Part shown: positions 51,146 through 60,596 of the stretch, one piece after another | Numbering within the stretch: the stretch's first letter is position 1 | Layout of the letters: each line of letters begins with the position of its first letter | Source: an uncultured Collinsella sp. | Lineage (GTDB): Bacteria > Actinomycetota > Coriobacteriia > Coriobacteriales > Coriobacteriaceae | Assembly: GCA_900542305.1 (NCBI GenBank) | Contig: UQMU01000001.1 | Coordinates: 111,418 to 175,417, forward strand | Reading direction: 5' to 3' | Length of the DNA stretch: 64,000 nucleotides | Made by a program: the position numbers and the translations under genes | The notes under the pieces: model-generated | Told to the model about the DNA's origin: nothing | The model's database searches: none | Seen by the model: only the letters and a program-made list of their open reading frames with translations

Positions 51146-53026
51146 CTAGGCAGCCTGAACAGAAGGCTGGCCCTCGTCGATAAAGAAGCGCTTGTACCAC
51201 ACTAGGAACACGAGCGGCGTATAGATCTTGCGCTGGAAATCGCCCTTGCCCGCAAAGTGCAGATCGAGCAGGTGCATAAGCTCGTCGGTATTGAAGAACT
51301 CGCTTGCCCACGGCGCGGTGAAGTACTCCTTGACATAGTCGTACCACTTTTGCTCGCGCAGCCAGTAGACAATCGGCACCGGGAAGCCCACCTTGGGACG
51401 GGTGGCCCACTCATCGGGCAGCGACTTGTTGGCAGCGTGGCGGAGTACCTGTTTGTTGCCGTTCTCGTTGATGCGGTAGCGGTCGGGAATGTGCTCGGCG
51501 AACTCCATGACTTTGCGGTCCAGGAAGGGCACGCGCAGCTCCAGCGAGTGTGCCATGCACATCTTGTCGGCCTTGAGCAGAATGTCGCCCGGGAGCCACA
51601 TGTTCATGTCCAGGTACTGCTTCTTGACCAGTTCGGGCTGACCCTTCACGCGTGCGTAGATGGGTGCAGCGAGCTCGAAGGCGCCGTCGCCGGTGTTGTA
51701 CTCGGGCTTGAGCACGCCGTCGACCTCGCGCTCCGGCCATACCAGAGCCTGTCCCAGGAACGACTTCTCGGGGATCTCGGCACCCTTGACCAGGAAGTTA
51801 TGTCCCTTGAAGTACGGCATATGCAGCGCCAGGTTACCGAGCGCGCGACGGACGGGCAGCGGCACCATCTTTTTGTACTTGCGCACCGGGACCGTATCCT
51901 CGTAGTAGGCGTAGCCGCCAAAGAGTTCGTCGGCGCCTTCGCCCGAAAGCACCACGGTGACGTCCTTGCGGGCCATCTCGGCCAAGAACCACAGCGGCAC
52001 GGAAGACAGGTTGGACTGCGGCTCGTCCATGTGATACTGGATGTCCTCGAGCGCACCGAAGAACTCGTCGGCGGTAATCATCTTGCGAACGTTTTCGACG
52101 CCGAGCTTATCGGAAAGCTCCTTGGCGTAGTTGGTCTCGTTGAAGTTCTTGTAGTCAAAGCCCACCGAGAAGGTCTTGTCGGGCATGAGGCAAGCGGCGA
52201 TGTAGCTGGAGTCGACGCCACCGGAGAGGAACGACGCGACCTTGACGTCGGCGATGCGATGGGCCTCGACGCTCTCGTGCACGACCTCGTCCAGCTCGTC
52301 GACGTACTCCTCGAACGGCTTCTCGACGGCAGAGTAATCGCAATCCCAGTAGCGCTCGATGTTCATCTTGCCGGTCGGGATATCGACGGTAAAGTAGTGC
52401 GCCGGCGGCAGCTTGTAGACACCCTCGAAGAAGGTCTCCTCGGTTGCCGAATACTGCAGCGTCATGTACGGACGCAGGGCCTTTTTGTTGACCGCCTTGT
52501 GGAAGTGCGGGTAGTCCAGGAAGCTCTTGATCTCGGAACCAAAGAGCACGCCCGGAGCGCCGTCGCCCGCATCGGCCATGGGATAGTAGTAAAGCGGCTT
52601 GATGCCAAAGATGTCACGGGCGCCAAAAAGCTTGTTCTTCTTTTTGTCCCAGATGACGAAGGCGTACATACCGCGCAGGCGATCGAGGACAGCCTCGCCC
52701 CACTCCTCGTAGCCGTGCAGGAGGCTCTCGGTGTCGGCGCCGCAATGGAACTTGTAGCCCTTGGCTTCGAGCTCGGAACGGAGTTCTTGGAAGTTGTAGA
52801 TCTCACCGTTGAAGACAATGACGACGCTGCCGTCCTCATTGGCCATGGGCTGAGCGCCGGCCTCGGTCAGGTCGAGGATCGACAAACGGCGGAAGCCGAG
52901 GGCAACGCGGCCGTCGATAAACTGACCGCCCATGTCGGGACCGCGATGGACGATGCGGTCCATCATCTTGGTGAGCACCTCGGATTGGTTATCCGTCCCA
53001 CCGACAAAACCGACAAAACCGCACAT
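51146..53026 (-). CDS. asnB: asparagine synthetase (glutamine-hydrolysing)
   Basis: A 626-residue enzyme making asparagine from aspartate and glutamine. The Ntn glutaminase domain begins with catalytic Cys2 (MCGFVGFVGG) and contains RLSILDL and NGEIYN. The synthetase domain has the PP-loop LSGGVDSSYIA. A TATACT -10 lies upstream near 53072. The gene is followed by a terminator before murE. Confidence 0.95.
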   Translation of the reverse strand: MCGFVGFVGGTDNQSEVLTKMMDRIVHRGPDMGGQFIDGRVALGFRRLSILDLTEAGAQPMANEDGSVVIVFNGEIYNFQELRSELEAKGYKFHCGADTESLLHGYEEWGEAVLDRLRGMYAFVIWDKKKNKLFGARDIFGIKPLYYYPMADAGDGAPGVLFGSEIKSFLDYPHFHKAVNKKALRPYMTLQYSATEETFFEGVYKLPPAHYFTVDIPTGKMNIERYWDCDYSAVEKPFEEYVDELDEVVHESVEAHRIADVKVASFLSGGVDSSYIAACLMPDKTFSVGFDYKNFNETNYAKELSDKLGVENVRKMITADEFFGALEDIQYHMDEPQSNLSSVPLWFLAEMARKDVTVVLSGEGADELFGGYAYYEDTVPVRKYKKMVPLPVRRALGNLALHMPYFKGHNFLVKGAEIPEKSFLGQALVWPEREVDGVLKPEYNTGDGAFELAAPIYARVKGQPELVKKQYLDMNMWLPGDILLKADKMCMAHSLELRVPFLDRKVMEFAEHIPDRYRINENGNKQVLRHAANKSLPDEWATRPKVGFPVPIVYWLREQKWYDYVKEYFTAPWASEFFNTDELMHLLDLHFAGKGDFQRKIYTPLVFLVWYKRFFIDEGQPSVQAA

Positions 53027-53194
53027 ATACTATCCCCTCTGCTGTTGCTGGGCATCAAATCGAATCAGTAGCTTTTGAGTATACCCGAGGGCGTAAAGAG
53101 GGGCGGAATGTTCAGGCAATCTCAACTGAATCAGCTCCGCTGTGACACGCGCGAGTTACCTTTAATGGATATGAGGTGAATGAGGCGATTGTTT

Positions 53195-53203
53195 TGCTAT
53201 ACT
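53195..53203 (+). promoter_or_regulatory. extended -10 promoter for tRNA-Val
   Basis: TGCTATACT lies 11 bases before the tRNA start; the -35 is weak. Confidence 0.5.
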
Positions 53204-53213
53204 CTCTCCGCAC

Positions 53214-53289
53214 GGGCGATTGGCGCAACGGTTAGCGCAGGTGCTTTACACGCACAAGGCTGGGGGTTCGAATCCCTCATCGCCCACCA
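53214..53289 (+). tRNA. tRNA-Val (anticodon TAC)
   Basis: 76 bases, acceptor GGGCGAT/ATCGCCC, anticodon loop TTTACAC, encoded CCA. The first pair of the anticodon stem is a G-A mismatch. Confidence 0.93.
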
Positions 53290-53299
53290 CTGATTTGAT

Positions 53300-53330
53300 A
53301 GGCTCCCAGCAATGGAAGCCTTTCTTTTTT
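53300..53330 (+). terminator. tRNA-Val terminator
   Basis: AGGCT pairs with AGCCT with an inner CCA/TGG pairing, then TTTCTTTTTT. Confidence 0.75.
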
Positions 53331-53382
53331 GGGCCCAGCGCAGAGGGATTCGAACCCCACAGCTCACTCGTTTCAAGGGCAG

Positions 53383-53600
53383 TGGTCAAAAAATGCCAAA
53401 TATGAGTACTGCCACCTCTTTTGTAACAGCATTTTCGAGGTCCCAAAGGGCAAATCTGACATCAAAGCAACGGCTAACGGTCCAGATGAGCATGTTTTCT
53501 GACAGCAAAACTGGACATATGCGGTCCAATTCGTCAAATTGTGTCTAATTTATATGCTACAGAATTAGTGCCCGTACTCATATTTGGCATTTTTTGACCA
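53383..53600. mobile_element. 218-bp element with perfect 27-bp terminal inverted repeats
   Basis: TGGTCAAAAAATGCCAAATA... at 53383-53409 is the exact complement of 53574-53600. The enclosed 164 bases have no gene and are lower in GC than the surroundings. Size and structure fit a MITE-like non-autonomous element, but no clear target duplication is visible. Just before it (53341-53360) is an inverted tRNA T-arm-like remnant (GGATTCGAACCCC). The rest of 53601-53717 shows nothing. Confidence 0.55.
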
Positions 53601-53717
53601 GAGGGACTTTTGACCATCGCAAATCAGCAACAAAACGGGCTCCGGATCGCCAAATCATGCCGCATATGACACACCCAGCAGTCCGGAACCCGGTCCAAAT
53701 TGAGTTATTGCGCCGCG

Positions 53718-55001
53718 TTAGCCCAAAACACCCGACAGTATCTCGATCAGACTGTCCACGTCGGCTTCCTCGCAGACGAGCGGCGGCAAGAAACGCAGCG
53801 TATGGGCACCCGTAGCGTTAATCACGGCACCGGCAGCCAGCGCGCGGGCAACAATATCATGCGCGTCGCCCGCGGCATCATCCAAATCACAGCCGAGCAT
53901 CAGGCCACGGCCACGCACCTCTACCACATGCGGAAGCTTAGCCAGCGCCTGCTCCATATAGGCACCCACCTTGGCAGCATGCTCGGCATAATCGCCGCGC
54001 ACAAGCGCGGAGAGCGTCGCGGCACACGCCGCGATGGCCAAGCAGCTACCGCCAAAGGTCGAGCCGTGGTCGCCCGGCTTAAACACGTCGGCAATCTCCT
54101 TCTTTGCCACGACGGCACCCATGGGCACGCCATCAGCAATGCCCTTGGCAAGGCTCATGATGTCGGGCTCCACGCCATAGGTCTGGAACGCAAACGGCTT
54201 ACCCGTGCGGAAGATACCGCACTGGACCTCGTCGGCGATAAGCACGGCGCCCACTTCGTGTGCCAGGTCGCGCGCCGCCGCCATAAACTCCTCGGTCATG
54301 GGGTGCACGCCACTCTCACCCTGGATCGGCTCGAGCATCACGGCACAAATCTCGCTCCCCAGCTGCTTAAAGATTGCACGCAGCTCGTCCACATCGTTGG
54401 GCGTGCAGGCCACAAAGCCACCCGGCAGCGGGCGGAAGCTGTCCTGCAGCCAATCCTGCATGGTGGCGGCAATGGTCTCGAGCGTACGTCCGTGGAAGCC
54501 GCCGCGCATGCACACGATGGTGTTGCCGCCATTACCGGCACGCTTGGCGTACAGGCGCGCGAGCTTCATCGAGCCCTCGTTGGCCTCGGCGCCAGAGTTG
54601 GCAAAGAAGGTCTCCCAAACCTGCTCATCCGCAGCCGGGGCACCAAGAGCAGCTGCCGTGGTCTCATCGCCGGCGGCAGTGGCATCGGCAAGCACGCGCG
54701 CACCATCTACGTCGTCGTTAGCAAGCTTGGACAGCAGCGCCGCGACCTGTCCGCGCTGCTCAATGTAGAAGTAATTGGAGACATGCATGAGCTTTTTGGT
54801 CTGTGCCTCGAGCGCCGAGAGCACAGCCGGGTCGCCATGACCTAGGCTGCACACGCCGATGCCGGCAAGAAAGTCGAGGTACTCACGGCCATCGTCGCCG
54901 GTGAGCTTCATGCCGTGACCCTCGACAAACTCGACCGGAGAGCGGCCAAAGGTATGCATAACGTAATGGGATTCAAGCGATTGCTGAGCTGCAAGTGACA
55001 T
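53718..55001 (-). CDS. argD: acetylornithine aminotransferase
   Basis: A 427-residue PLP enzyme of arginine synthesis. NSGAEANEGSMKLAR, GGFHGRTLETIAAT, IADEVQCGIFRTG and the PLP lysine stretch SLAKGIADGVPMG are clear. A 20-residue Ala/Asp-rich insertion (DATAAGDETTAAALGAPAAD, near 105-125) is not usual in ArgD. Last gene of argCJBD. Confidence 0.93.
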   Translation of the reverse strand: MSLAAQQSLESHYVMHTFGRSPVEFVEGHGMKLTGDDGREYLDFLAGIGVCSLGHGDPAVLSALEAQTKKLMHVSNYFYIEQRGQVAALLSKLANDDVDGARVLADATAAGDETTAAALGAPAADEQVWETFFANSGAEANEGSMKLARLYAKRAGNGGNTIVCMRGGFHGRTLETIAATMQDWLQDSFRPLPGGFVACTPNDVDELRAIFKQLGSEICAVMLEPIQGESGVHPMTEEFMAAARDLAHEVGAVLIADEVQCGIFRTGKPFAFQTYGVEPDIMSLAKGIADGVPMGAVVAKKEIADVFKPGDHGSTFGGSCLAIAACAATLSALVRGDYAEHAAKVGAYMEQALAKLPHVVEVRGRGLMLGCDLDDAAGDAHDIVARALAAGAVINATGAHTLRFLPPLVCEEADVDSLIEILSGVLG

Positions 55002-55070
55002 GGGATGCCTTTCGTTGGGCGCCAGACGGCGCGGGGCTATGGGTGCAGGAATGGGGCGGCTGCGGGTCAG

Positions 55071-56051
55071 CTAGACCGTCTGAAGCTTCTCGACCTCGTC
55101 AAGGTTTTCGGTCAGACGCGCAGCAAACGTCGAAAGCGGATGCGGATGCGTATCGAACTCGTAAGCCGTCTCGGTGGAATGGATCACGGTGCCGACGCCG
55201 GCATCGGTCAGCAGCTCCAGGAGCAGCGAATGCGGCGTAGTACCGTTAATGATGTGGGCACGAAATACGCCGCCGGTAAGCGCATCGACGGCCGCGCGCA
55301 GCTTGGGAATCATGCCCTTATCGACCTCGCCGCCGTAGAGCATTTCGTTAACCTCGTCGAGCGTTAGGTTGGAGATAAGCGAGTCCTTGTCGCTAAAGTC
55401 CTTGTACAGGCCATCGACATCGGTCAAAAAGATCGCCTTATGCGCGTGGAGCGCCGCGGCAACGGCACCGGCGGCGGTGTCGGCGTTGATGTTGAAGAAA
55501 CCGCCGTCCTCCCCCGCCGCGACGGTAGCGATGACGGGGATGTACTCGCTATCGAGTAAGCGCTCGATATAGTCGGTGTTGACGTGCATCACTTTGCCCA
55601 CGCGACCGAGCTCGGGGTCGAGCGGCTCGGCGATGAGCGTGCCGGCATCGCTGCCCGACACGCCCACGGCCAGGTTGCCGTGGTGGTTGATGGCAGCAAC
55701 CAGCTCCTGGTTAACCTTGCCGCCCAGCACCTCACGCACGATATCCATAGTCGCCGGCGTGGTCACGCGCTGGCCGTTCTTAAACTCGACGGGAATATCG
55801 TAATGGCTCAGCGCCTCGTTGATAGCCTTGCCGCCGCCGTGCACGATGACGGGGCGCATACCGATGATCTTGAGCAAAACGATGTCGCTCATCACGTCGC
55901 GGCGCAGCTGCTCATCAACCATGGCGGCTCCGCCATATTTGATAACAACCGTCTTGCCGGTCAGGTTCTTAATCCACGGCAGCGCTTCGAACAGCAGCTG
56001 CGCGGTTGCTTCGTTGGATTCGCTCGAACGACAATCGCGTGCGAATTTCAT
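55071..56051 (-). CDS. argB: acetylglutamate kinase
   Basis: A 326-residue amino-acid kinase. VVIKYGGAAM, IVHGGGKAINEAL, FKNGQRVT and FLTDVDGLYKD are typical. ATG 56051 has GAGG six bases upstream. The C-terminal tail (about 20 residues) is slightly longer than in E. coli. The N-terminal extension of about 20 residues resembles arginine-regulated hexameric NAGKs. Confidence 0.93.
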   Translation of the reverse strand: MKFARDCRSSESNEATAQLLFEALPWIKNLTGKTVVIKYGGAAMVDEQLRRDVMSDIVLLKIIGMRPVIVHGGGKAINEALSHYDIPVEFKNGQRVTTPATMDIVREVLGGKVNQELVAAINHHGNLAVGVSGSDAGTLIAEPLDPELGRVGKVMHVNTDYIERLLDSEYIPVIATVAAGEDGGFFNINADTAAGAVAAALHAHKAIFLTDVDGLYKDFSDKDSLISNLTLDEVNEMLYGGEVDKGMIPKLRAAVDALTGGVFRAHIINGTTPHSLLLELLTDAGVGTVIHSTETAYEFDTHPHPLSTFAARLTENLDEVEKLQTV

Positions 56052-56132
56052 AATCTGCCTCGTCTTTCGTATCGTTATCGCGCCGTGCTCCGCTGTCCGC
56101 AATCGCGGCAAGATGCGCAGCGTGCCTGGAAT

Positions 56133-57401
56133 CTAGGAACGGTAGTCGCCGTTGATGGAGATGTATTCATGCGTGAGGTCGCAGGTCCACACGGTCGTTG
56201 CCGCGTCGCCTGCGCCCAGGTCGGCCGAGATCACGATCTCGGGCGCCTCGAAACGTCGTAGAGCCTCGTCCTCGTCAAAGCGAACAGTCAGACCGTCGCG
56301 ACAGACGGGCATGCCCATCATGTCGATGGAAACGTCTTCCTGATTAAACTTCACGCCGCACTTGCCAAGCGCCATGGCAACGCGGCCCCAGTTGCAGTCG
56401 TGGCCGGCGATGCAGGTCTTAACGAGCGGCGAGTTGGCAACGGCACGAGCGGCGATATCAGCTTCCTCGTCGTTGGCGGCTCCGGTAACGTTGACCGTAA
56501 CAAGCTTGGATGCGCCCTCACCATCGGCGGCGATATTGCGCGCCAGGCTCTCGCACACCTCGTGCACGGCAAATGCCAACTCGTCGAAGGCATCGGAGCC
56601 CTCGACGATAGGCTCGGCATCTGCGGCAGCGGCGCCGGAGGCAAGCATGATGCAGGTGTCGTTGGTCGAGGTGTCGGAATCGACCGTTACCTTGTTAAAG
56701 GTCTGCTTGACGGTCGAGAGCAGCAGGGCATGAAGTGCCGCAGGCTCGACGGGGGCATCGGTGGTGATAACTGCGATCATGGTGGCCATATTGGGCATGA
56801 TCATGCCCGAGCCCTTGCACATGCCGCCTACCGTATAGACATTGCCCGCATGACCCGCAGCCTCACTGACGTAGGACACGGCGTACTCCTTGGAGTGCGT
56901 GTCGGTCGTCATGATGGCGCGAGCGGCATCGGCGCCACCGTGGGCGGAGAGCGCCTCGTAGGCAGCAGGAATGGCGGTCTCAAACGTGTCGATCGGCAGA
57001 ATCTGGCCAATCACACCCGTGGAGGCAACCAGGATCTGCTGGGGTTCGCAGCCGATAACCTGCGATGCGATGTTGCAGGTCTCGCGCGCGCAGGCAAGGC
57101 CGGTCTCGCCCGTGGCGGCGTTCGCGTTGCCGGAGTTGATTGAAACACCGGCGATGATACCGTAGCCCTTGTCCGCACCGCCCAGGTTGGCACGGCTCAC
57201 CTGCACGGGCGCCGCGCAAAAGCGGTTGGTCGTAAACACGCCGGCGCCGGGACAGGGTTTATCGGGCATGACGAGCGCATAGTCTAAGCGCTCGGGATTC
57301 TTCCGGAATCCCGCATGGATGCCTGCGGCCTTAAAGCCGGCCGCTGCCGTAACGCCACCCTCGACGGCGCGAATCTTGATATCAATCAGGTCGGTATTCA
57401 T
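56133..57401 (-). CDS. argJ: bifunctional ornithine acetyltransferase / N-acetylglutamate synthase
   Basis: A 422-residue self-cleaving enzyme that recycles the acetyl group. The cleavage site lies in MPNMATMIAV, between Ala206 and Thr207, the latter becoming the nucleophile. SINSGNANAATG and DSDTSTNDTC are family motifs. With no argA or argE in the cluster, the cyclic route is used. Confidence 0.95.
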   Translation of the reverse strand: MNTDLIDIKIRAVEGGVTAAAGFKAAGIHAGFRKNPERLDYALVMPDKPCPGAGVFTTNRFCAAPVQVSRANLGGADKGYGIIAGVSINSGNANAATGETGLACARETCNIASQVIGCEPQQILVASTGVIGQILPIDTFETAIPAAYEALSAHGGADAARAIMTTDTHSKEYAVSYVSEAAGHAGNVYTVGGMCKGSGMIMPNMATMIAVITTDAPVEPAALHALLLSTVKQTFNKVTVDSDTSTNDTCIMLASGAAAADAEPIVEGSDAFDELAFAVHEVCESLARNIAADGEGASKLVTVNVTGAANDEEADIAARAVANSPLVKTCIAGHDCNWGRVAMALGKCGVKFNQEDVSIDMMGMPVCRDGLTVRFDEDEALRRFEAPEIVISADLGAGDAATTVWTCDLTHEYISINGDYRS

Positions 57402-57535
57402 CGTCTTTATGACTCCTTATGTCAAACAAAAAACGGACATCGGTTGGTGCGCCATGCCAGTCGCAATCATGAGACCAGCTTAAAAGTGGCGCCCCACTCG
57501 ATGCCCGACTACCAAATCGTTAACAATCGAATGTG

Positions 57536-58606
57536 CTACACCGGGCACGCCACTGTGGGCAAGCCTCGTCGCTCGTCAAAGCCAAAGACGATATTGGCAC
57601 ACTGGACTGCTTGGCCCGCAGCGCCCTTGCACAGATTGTCGATAGCGCCCGTCGCCACCAGCACGCCCGCGCGTTTGTTGAGCGCAAGGCCAATCTGGGC
57701 GGCGTTGGTTCCAACGACCGAAGCCGTCTTGGGCTGCTGGCCGGCGTCGAGCACACGCACAAAGGTGCGTCCAGCGTAGAACTGCTTGTAATAGTCGACG
57801 ACATCCTCAAGGGTCAAGGTATCGATAGCCTGCGGCGTAAGCGGCATCGTCACCGTGGAGAGCAGGCCGCGCTTGAGCGGTGCCAGATGCGGGGTAAAGA
57901 CGACGCGATCGGTTAGGCCAAGGATTTGCTCAATCTCGGGCGTGTGGCGGTGCTTGCCCACACCGTAGGCCTCCAAATTCTCGTCGGCGCTGCAAAAATG
58001 CGTACGAGCGTTGCAGGACTTGCCGGCACCCGTCACACCGCTGATGGCATCAACGATCACAGGGCCACCCTGGGCAACCCAGCCGGCGCGCACGGCGGGA
58101 GCGGCAGCAAGGCTCGTTGCGGTGGGATAGCAACCGGCGCAGGCGACCAACACGGGCCTGCCAGCGGCATGGCTGGAAGCAGCGGTCTCTAAGTCCTGGC
58201 AGAACAGCTCGGGCAGACCGAAAGCGCGGGTCTTGAGCAACTCGGGGCTCGTGTGCTCGGCGGCATACCATGCCTCAAAGACAGACGCGTCGCTCAGACG
58301 GTAATCGGCCGAAAGATCAAAGCAGGAGACGCCCGATGCAAGCAGCGCGGGCACCTGTGCCATGGCAGCCGTGTGCGGCACGGCAAGAAAAACCGCATCG
58401 CAGCTCTTGAGCTCGGGGGCGTCATGCGTGGTGAAAACCAGATCGCTCACGCCAGCAAAGCTCGGATACACCGCGGACAGCGGCTGGCCGGCATCGGCGT
58501 TGGACGTAATGGCAACAAGTTCAAACTCGGGATGGCCGAGTACGAGGCGAATGAGCTCGGCTCCGGCATATCCAGCCGCGCCGACGATTCCAACCTTCAA
58601 AGACAT
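57536..58606 (-). CDS. argC: N-acetyl-gamma-glutamyl-phosphate reductase
   Basis: A 356-residue NADP enzyme. GIVGAAGYAGAELIRL is the Rossmann start; VACAGCYPTATSLA holds the catalytic cysteine. First gene of the operon; a putative ArgR site lies 85-120 bases upstream. Confidence 0.95.
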   Translation of the reverse strand: MSLKVGIVGAAGYAGAELIRLVLGHPEFELVAITSNADAGQPLSAVYPSFAGVSDLVFTTHDAPELKSCDAVFLAVPHTAAMAQVPALLASGVSCFDLSADYRLSDASVFEAWYAAEHTSPELLKTRAFGLPELFCQDLETAASSHAAGRPVLVACAGCYPTATSLAAAPAVRAGWVAQGGPVIVDAISGVTGAGKSCNARTHFCSADENLEAYGVGKHRHTPEIEQILGLTDRVVFTPHLAPLKRGLLSTVTMPLTPQAIDTLTLEDVVDYYKQFYAGRTFVRVLDAGQQPKTASVVGTNAAQIGLALNKRAGVLVATGAIDNLCKGAAGQAVQCANIVFGFDERRGLPTVACPV

Positions 58607-58691
58607 ATCAGACTCCTTGTCTGCGATTTATGCACCGATGCGCATTTATTAGCGGTCGTTATGAGGTGGGTTGAAACTTTAGCACCAAAAG

Positions 58692-58728
58692 ATGCATGAA
58701 CACGTAAATGGCTTGTATATTCATGCAT
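58692..58728. promoter_or_regulatory. candidate ArgR operator of the arg operon
   Basis: ATGCATGAA and TTCATGCAT form perfect 9-bp arms 19 bases apart; the minus strand reads CATGAATATACAAG, similar to Bacillus ARG boxes, and includes a possible -10 (TATACA). Confidence 0.5.
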
Positions 58729-58772
58729 TGAAACATTCCCGACACATTCGCTTGAAGGAATTGACAAATGGA

Positions 58773-58826
58773 GCGGGCCCCGTATTGACCGGCGCTCCTA
58801 ACGGCGCCGGGCAATACGGGGCCCGC
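58773..58826 (-). terminator. strong hairpin after the PPOX-like genes
   Basis: GCGGGCCCCGTATTG pairs perfectly with CAATACGGGGCCCGC, with a second inner GC stem. No clear T tract on the minus strand. Confidence 0.6.
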
Positions 58827-58863
58827 CCATGCGAAAACCAAGTTGTTAGGATAAGCCAGCTGG

Positions 58864-59274
58864 CTAGAGCTCGACCGGCACCCATTCGTCGTGATTGCAG
58901 ATAAAAGCCTCGGGATCTTCGGCGCTAAAGAAGACGAGCGTGGGGTCGTTAGGCCCCTCATAGTGCTCGCCCAGGCGCTCTAGATGCTTCCACCCGGCTT
59001 CGCGCATTTCGTCTAAAGCCCGGTCATCCAAGCCGGCACGCCCGCGCAAGATGAGCCAGCCATGGCCCGGCCACCAACTCGTGGCCTCAAAGCGCTGGTT
59101 TTGCAACAGCTCCTGCCACACATCTTTAGTGCGCGCTGTTACAAACCACAGCTTGCCGTCCTGGATCTGTGCAAACGAGAACGGACGCACATGCGGCTGC
59201 CCGTCCACGCTCGTCGCCAAATACCATGCCGGCACCGACGTCAGATACTCCAAAACCGTATTCAATCCGTCCAC
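58864..59274 (-). CDS. pyridoxamine 5'-phosphate oxidase-like protein 1
   Basis: A 136-residue flavin split-barrel protein (PAWYLATSVDGQPHVRPFSFAQIQDGKLWFVT). It is a paralogue of the next upstream gene, sharing the same framework along its length. Such proteins bind FMN, F420 or haem; the cofactor is not evident. Being next to a riboflavin importer makes FMN plausible. Confidence 0.8.
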   Translation of the reverse strand: MDGLNTVLEYLTSVPAWYLATSVDGQPHVRPFSFAQIQDGKLWFVTARTKDVWQELLQNQRFEATSWWPGHGWLILRGRAGLDDRALDEMREAGWKHLERLGEHYEGPNDPTLVFFSAEDPEAFICNHDEWVPVEL

Positions 59275-59318
59275 GTTTCCTCCTGTACTAGCTAGTTTGG
59301 GAACCTGGTTTGTGCTTG

Positions 59319-59765
59319 CTAGAGATCCAGGCGCTCCTCGCTGCCGTCGATATCGCAGAAGCGCACGGCAATGTTGCGGACCGAAAAGAAAGCAAGGCGG
59401 CCGTCGTTGGCACTCTCGTGTTCCTCGCCAATGCCCACCATGTGCTTAAAGCCTGCTTGACGCACCTTGTCGCTCGCAACTGCGTCGTCCTCAAGTGCGG
59501 CCTCGCCGGTCAACACGATCCAACACTCCCCCGGCTTCCAGCCCGAGAGCTCAAACTTGGGATTCGCACTCAGCTCCGCCCACACATCCTTGTCGCGCGA
59601 TGTGCAAAACCACAACTTACCGTCATCGACCATGGCAAACGAAAACGGTCTCACGCGGGGCTGATGTCCGTCGGCCACATCGGTCGTGGCCAGATACCAC
59701 GCCGGAATGCGCCTGAGATACGAACAGGCGCGCTCAAGCTGAGCCGTGCGGTCGTTGTCGGTCAT
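59319..59765 (-). CDS. pyridoxamine 5'-phosphate oxidase-like protein 2
   Basis: A 148-residue split-barrel protein (RIPAWYLATTDVADGHQPRVRPFSFAMVDDGKLWF). A tandem duplicate partner of the previous gene, 44 bases upstream of it. Both end near the ECF riboflavin transporter genes and read in the same direction. Confidence 0.8.
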   Translation of the reverse strand: MTDNDRTAQLERACSYLRRIPAWYLATTDVADGHQPRVRPFSFAMVDDGKLWFCTSRDKDVWAELSANPKFELSGWKPGECWIVLTGEAALEDDAVASDKVRQAGFKHMVGIGEEHESANDGRLAFFSVRNIAVRFCDIDGSEERLDL

Positions 59766-59795
59766 AGGGACCCCTTTCTTGCGCTCGAATCGCGC

Positions 59796-60596
59796 CTAAA
59801 CAAGTTGAAGGTTGATGACGATGACGCAGATGAGCAGCAACGCCGTCACCACCGCCGCCAACGCATCGCCGCGGCCAAACGTAAGCGCATGCAGGCGCGT
59901 GCGGCCCTGCTCGCCATGATAGCAGCGTGCATCCATGGCAGCAGACAGCGTCTCGGCATGGCGGAACACGCCGGTGAACAGCGGGATCGCCACACTGCCG
60001 AGCATGCGTACGCCACCGAGCGGACCGCCCGTCACGCGCGCACCGCGGCTTGCCTGTGCATCGGCCGTCTGCTTCATCTCAGTGGCAAACTGCGGCATAA
60101 AGCGTAGCGCGATACCCATGATCATGCCGAGCTCGTGCGCAGGAAGTCCCACACGCGCAAGCGGCGCGAGCAGGCGCTCAAAGCCCGCGGTGAGGTCGAG
60201 CGTCGGCGTGGTGAGTGTAATGGCGCTCATACCGGCCATCATCAACGTCAGGCGGCACGCCATAAAGGCGGCAGAACGCAGTGAGCCCTCGCTTATCTGC
60301 AGAAAGCCGAGCTGCCACAGGATGCGCCCACTCTGATCGGTAAACAAGTTGAGCACCGCGACCACGACGACGATTGCCAGCAGCGGCGCCATCGACGACA
60401 GAACGCGACGAACCGGCACCCGAGACACGGCATAGGTCAGCACAACGAAAATTGCGACCGGGGCCAGTCCGCGGAAGCCACTGACCGTGAGCGTCGTGAT
60501 CAGAAACACAAAGCCCAAGAGCAACTTGGTTCGCGGGTCCAGGCGGTGGATTGCACTATCGCCGGGATAGTAGCTGCCAAACGAAAACGCCTCCAT
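59796..60596 (-). CDS. ecfT: ECF transporter transmembrane protein EcfT
   Basis: A 266-residue membrane scaffold with about five to six helices. The two coupling-helix motifs are ADAQASRGA and SAAMDARCY, each with the conserved Ala-Arg. It links the ATPases to S components. Its ATG overlaps the ecfA stop by one base. Confidence 0.92.
   Translation of the reverse strand: MEAFSFGSYYPGDSAIHRLDPRTKLLLGFVFLITTLTVSGFRGLAPVAIFVVLTYAVSRVPVRRVLSSMAPLLAIVVVVAVLNLFTDQSGRILWQLGFLQISEGSLRSAAFMACRLTLMMAGMSAITLTTPTLDLTAGFERLLAPLARVGLPAHELGMIMGIALRFMPQFATEMKQTADAQASRGARVTGGPLGGVRMLGSVAIPLFTGVFRHAETLSAAMDARCYHGEQGRTRLHALTFGRGDALAAVVTALLLICVIVINLQLV

Noticed and set aside
53246..53446. 66-codon minus-strand frame ending DEGFEPPALCV
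   Set aside because: It is a translation of tRNA-Val and its downstream repeat, a known false gene type.
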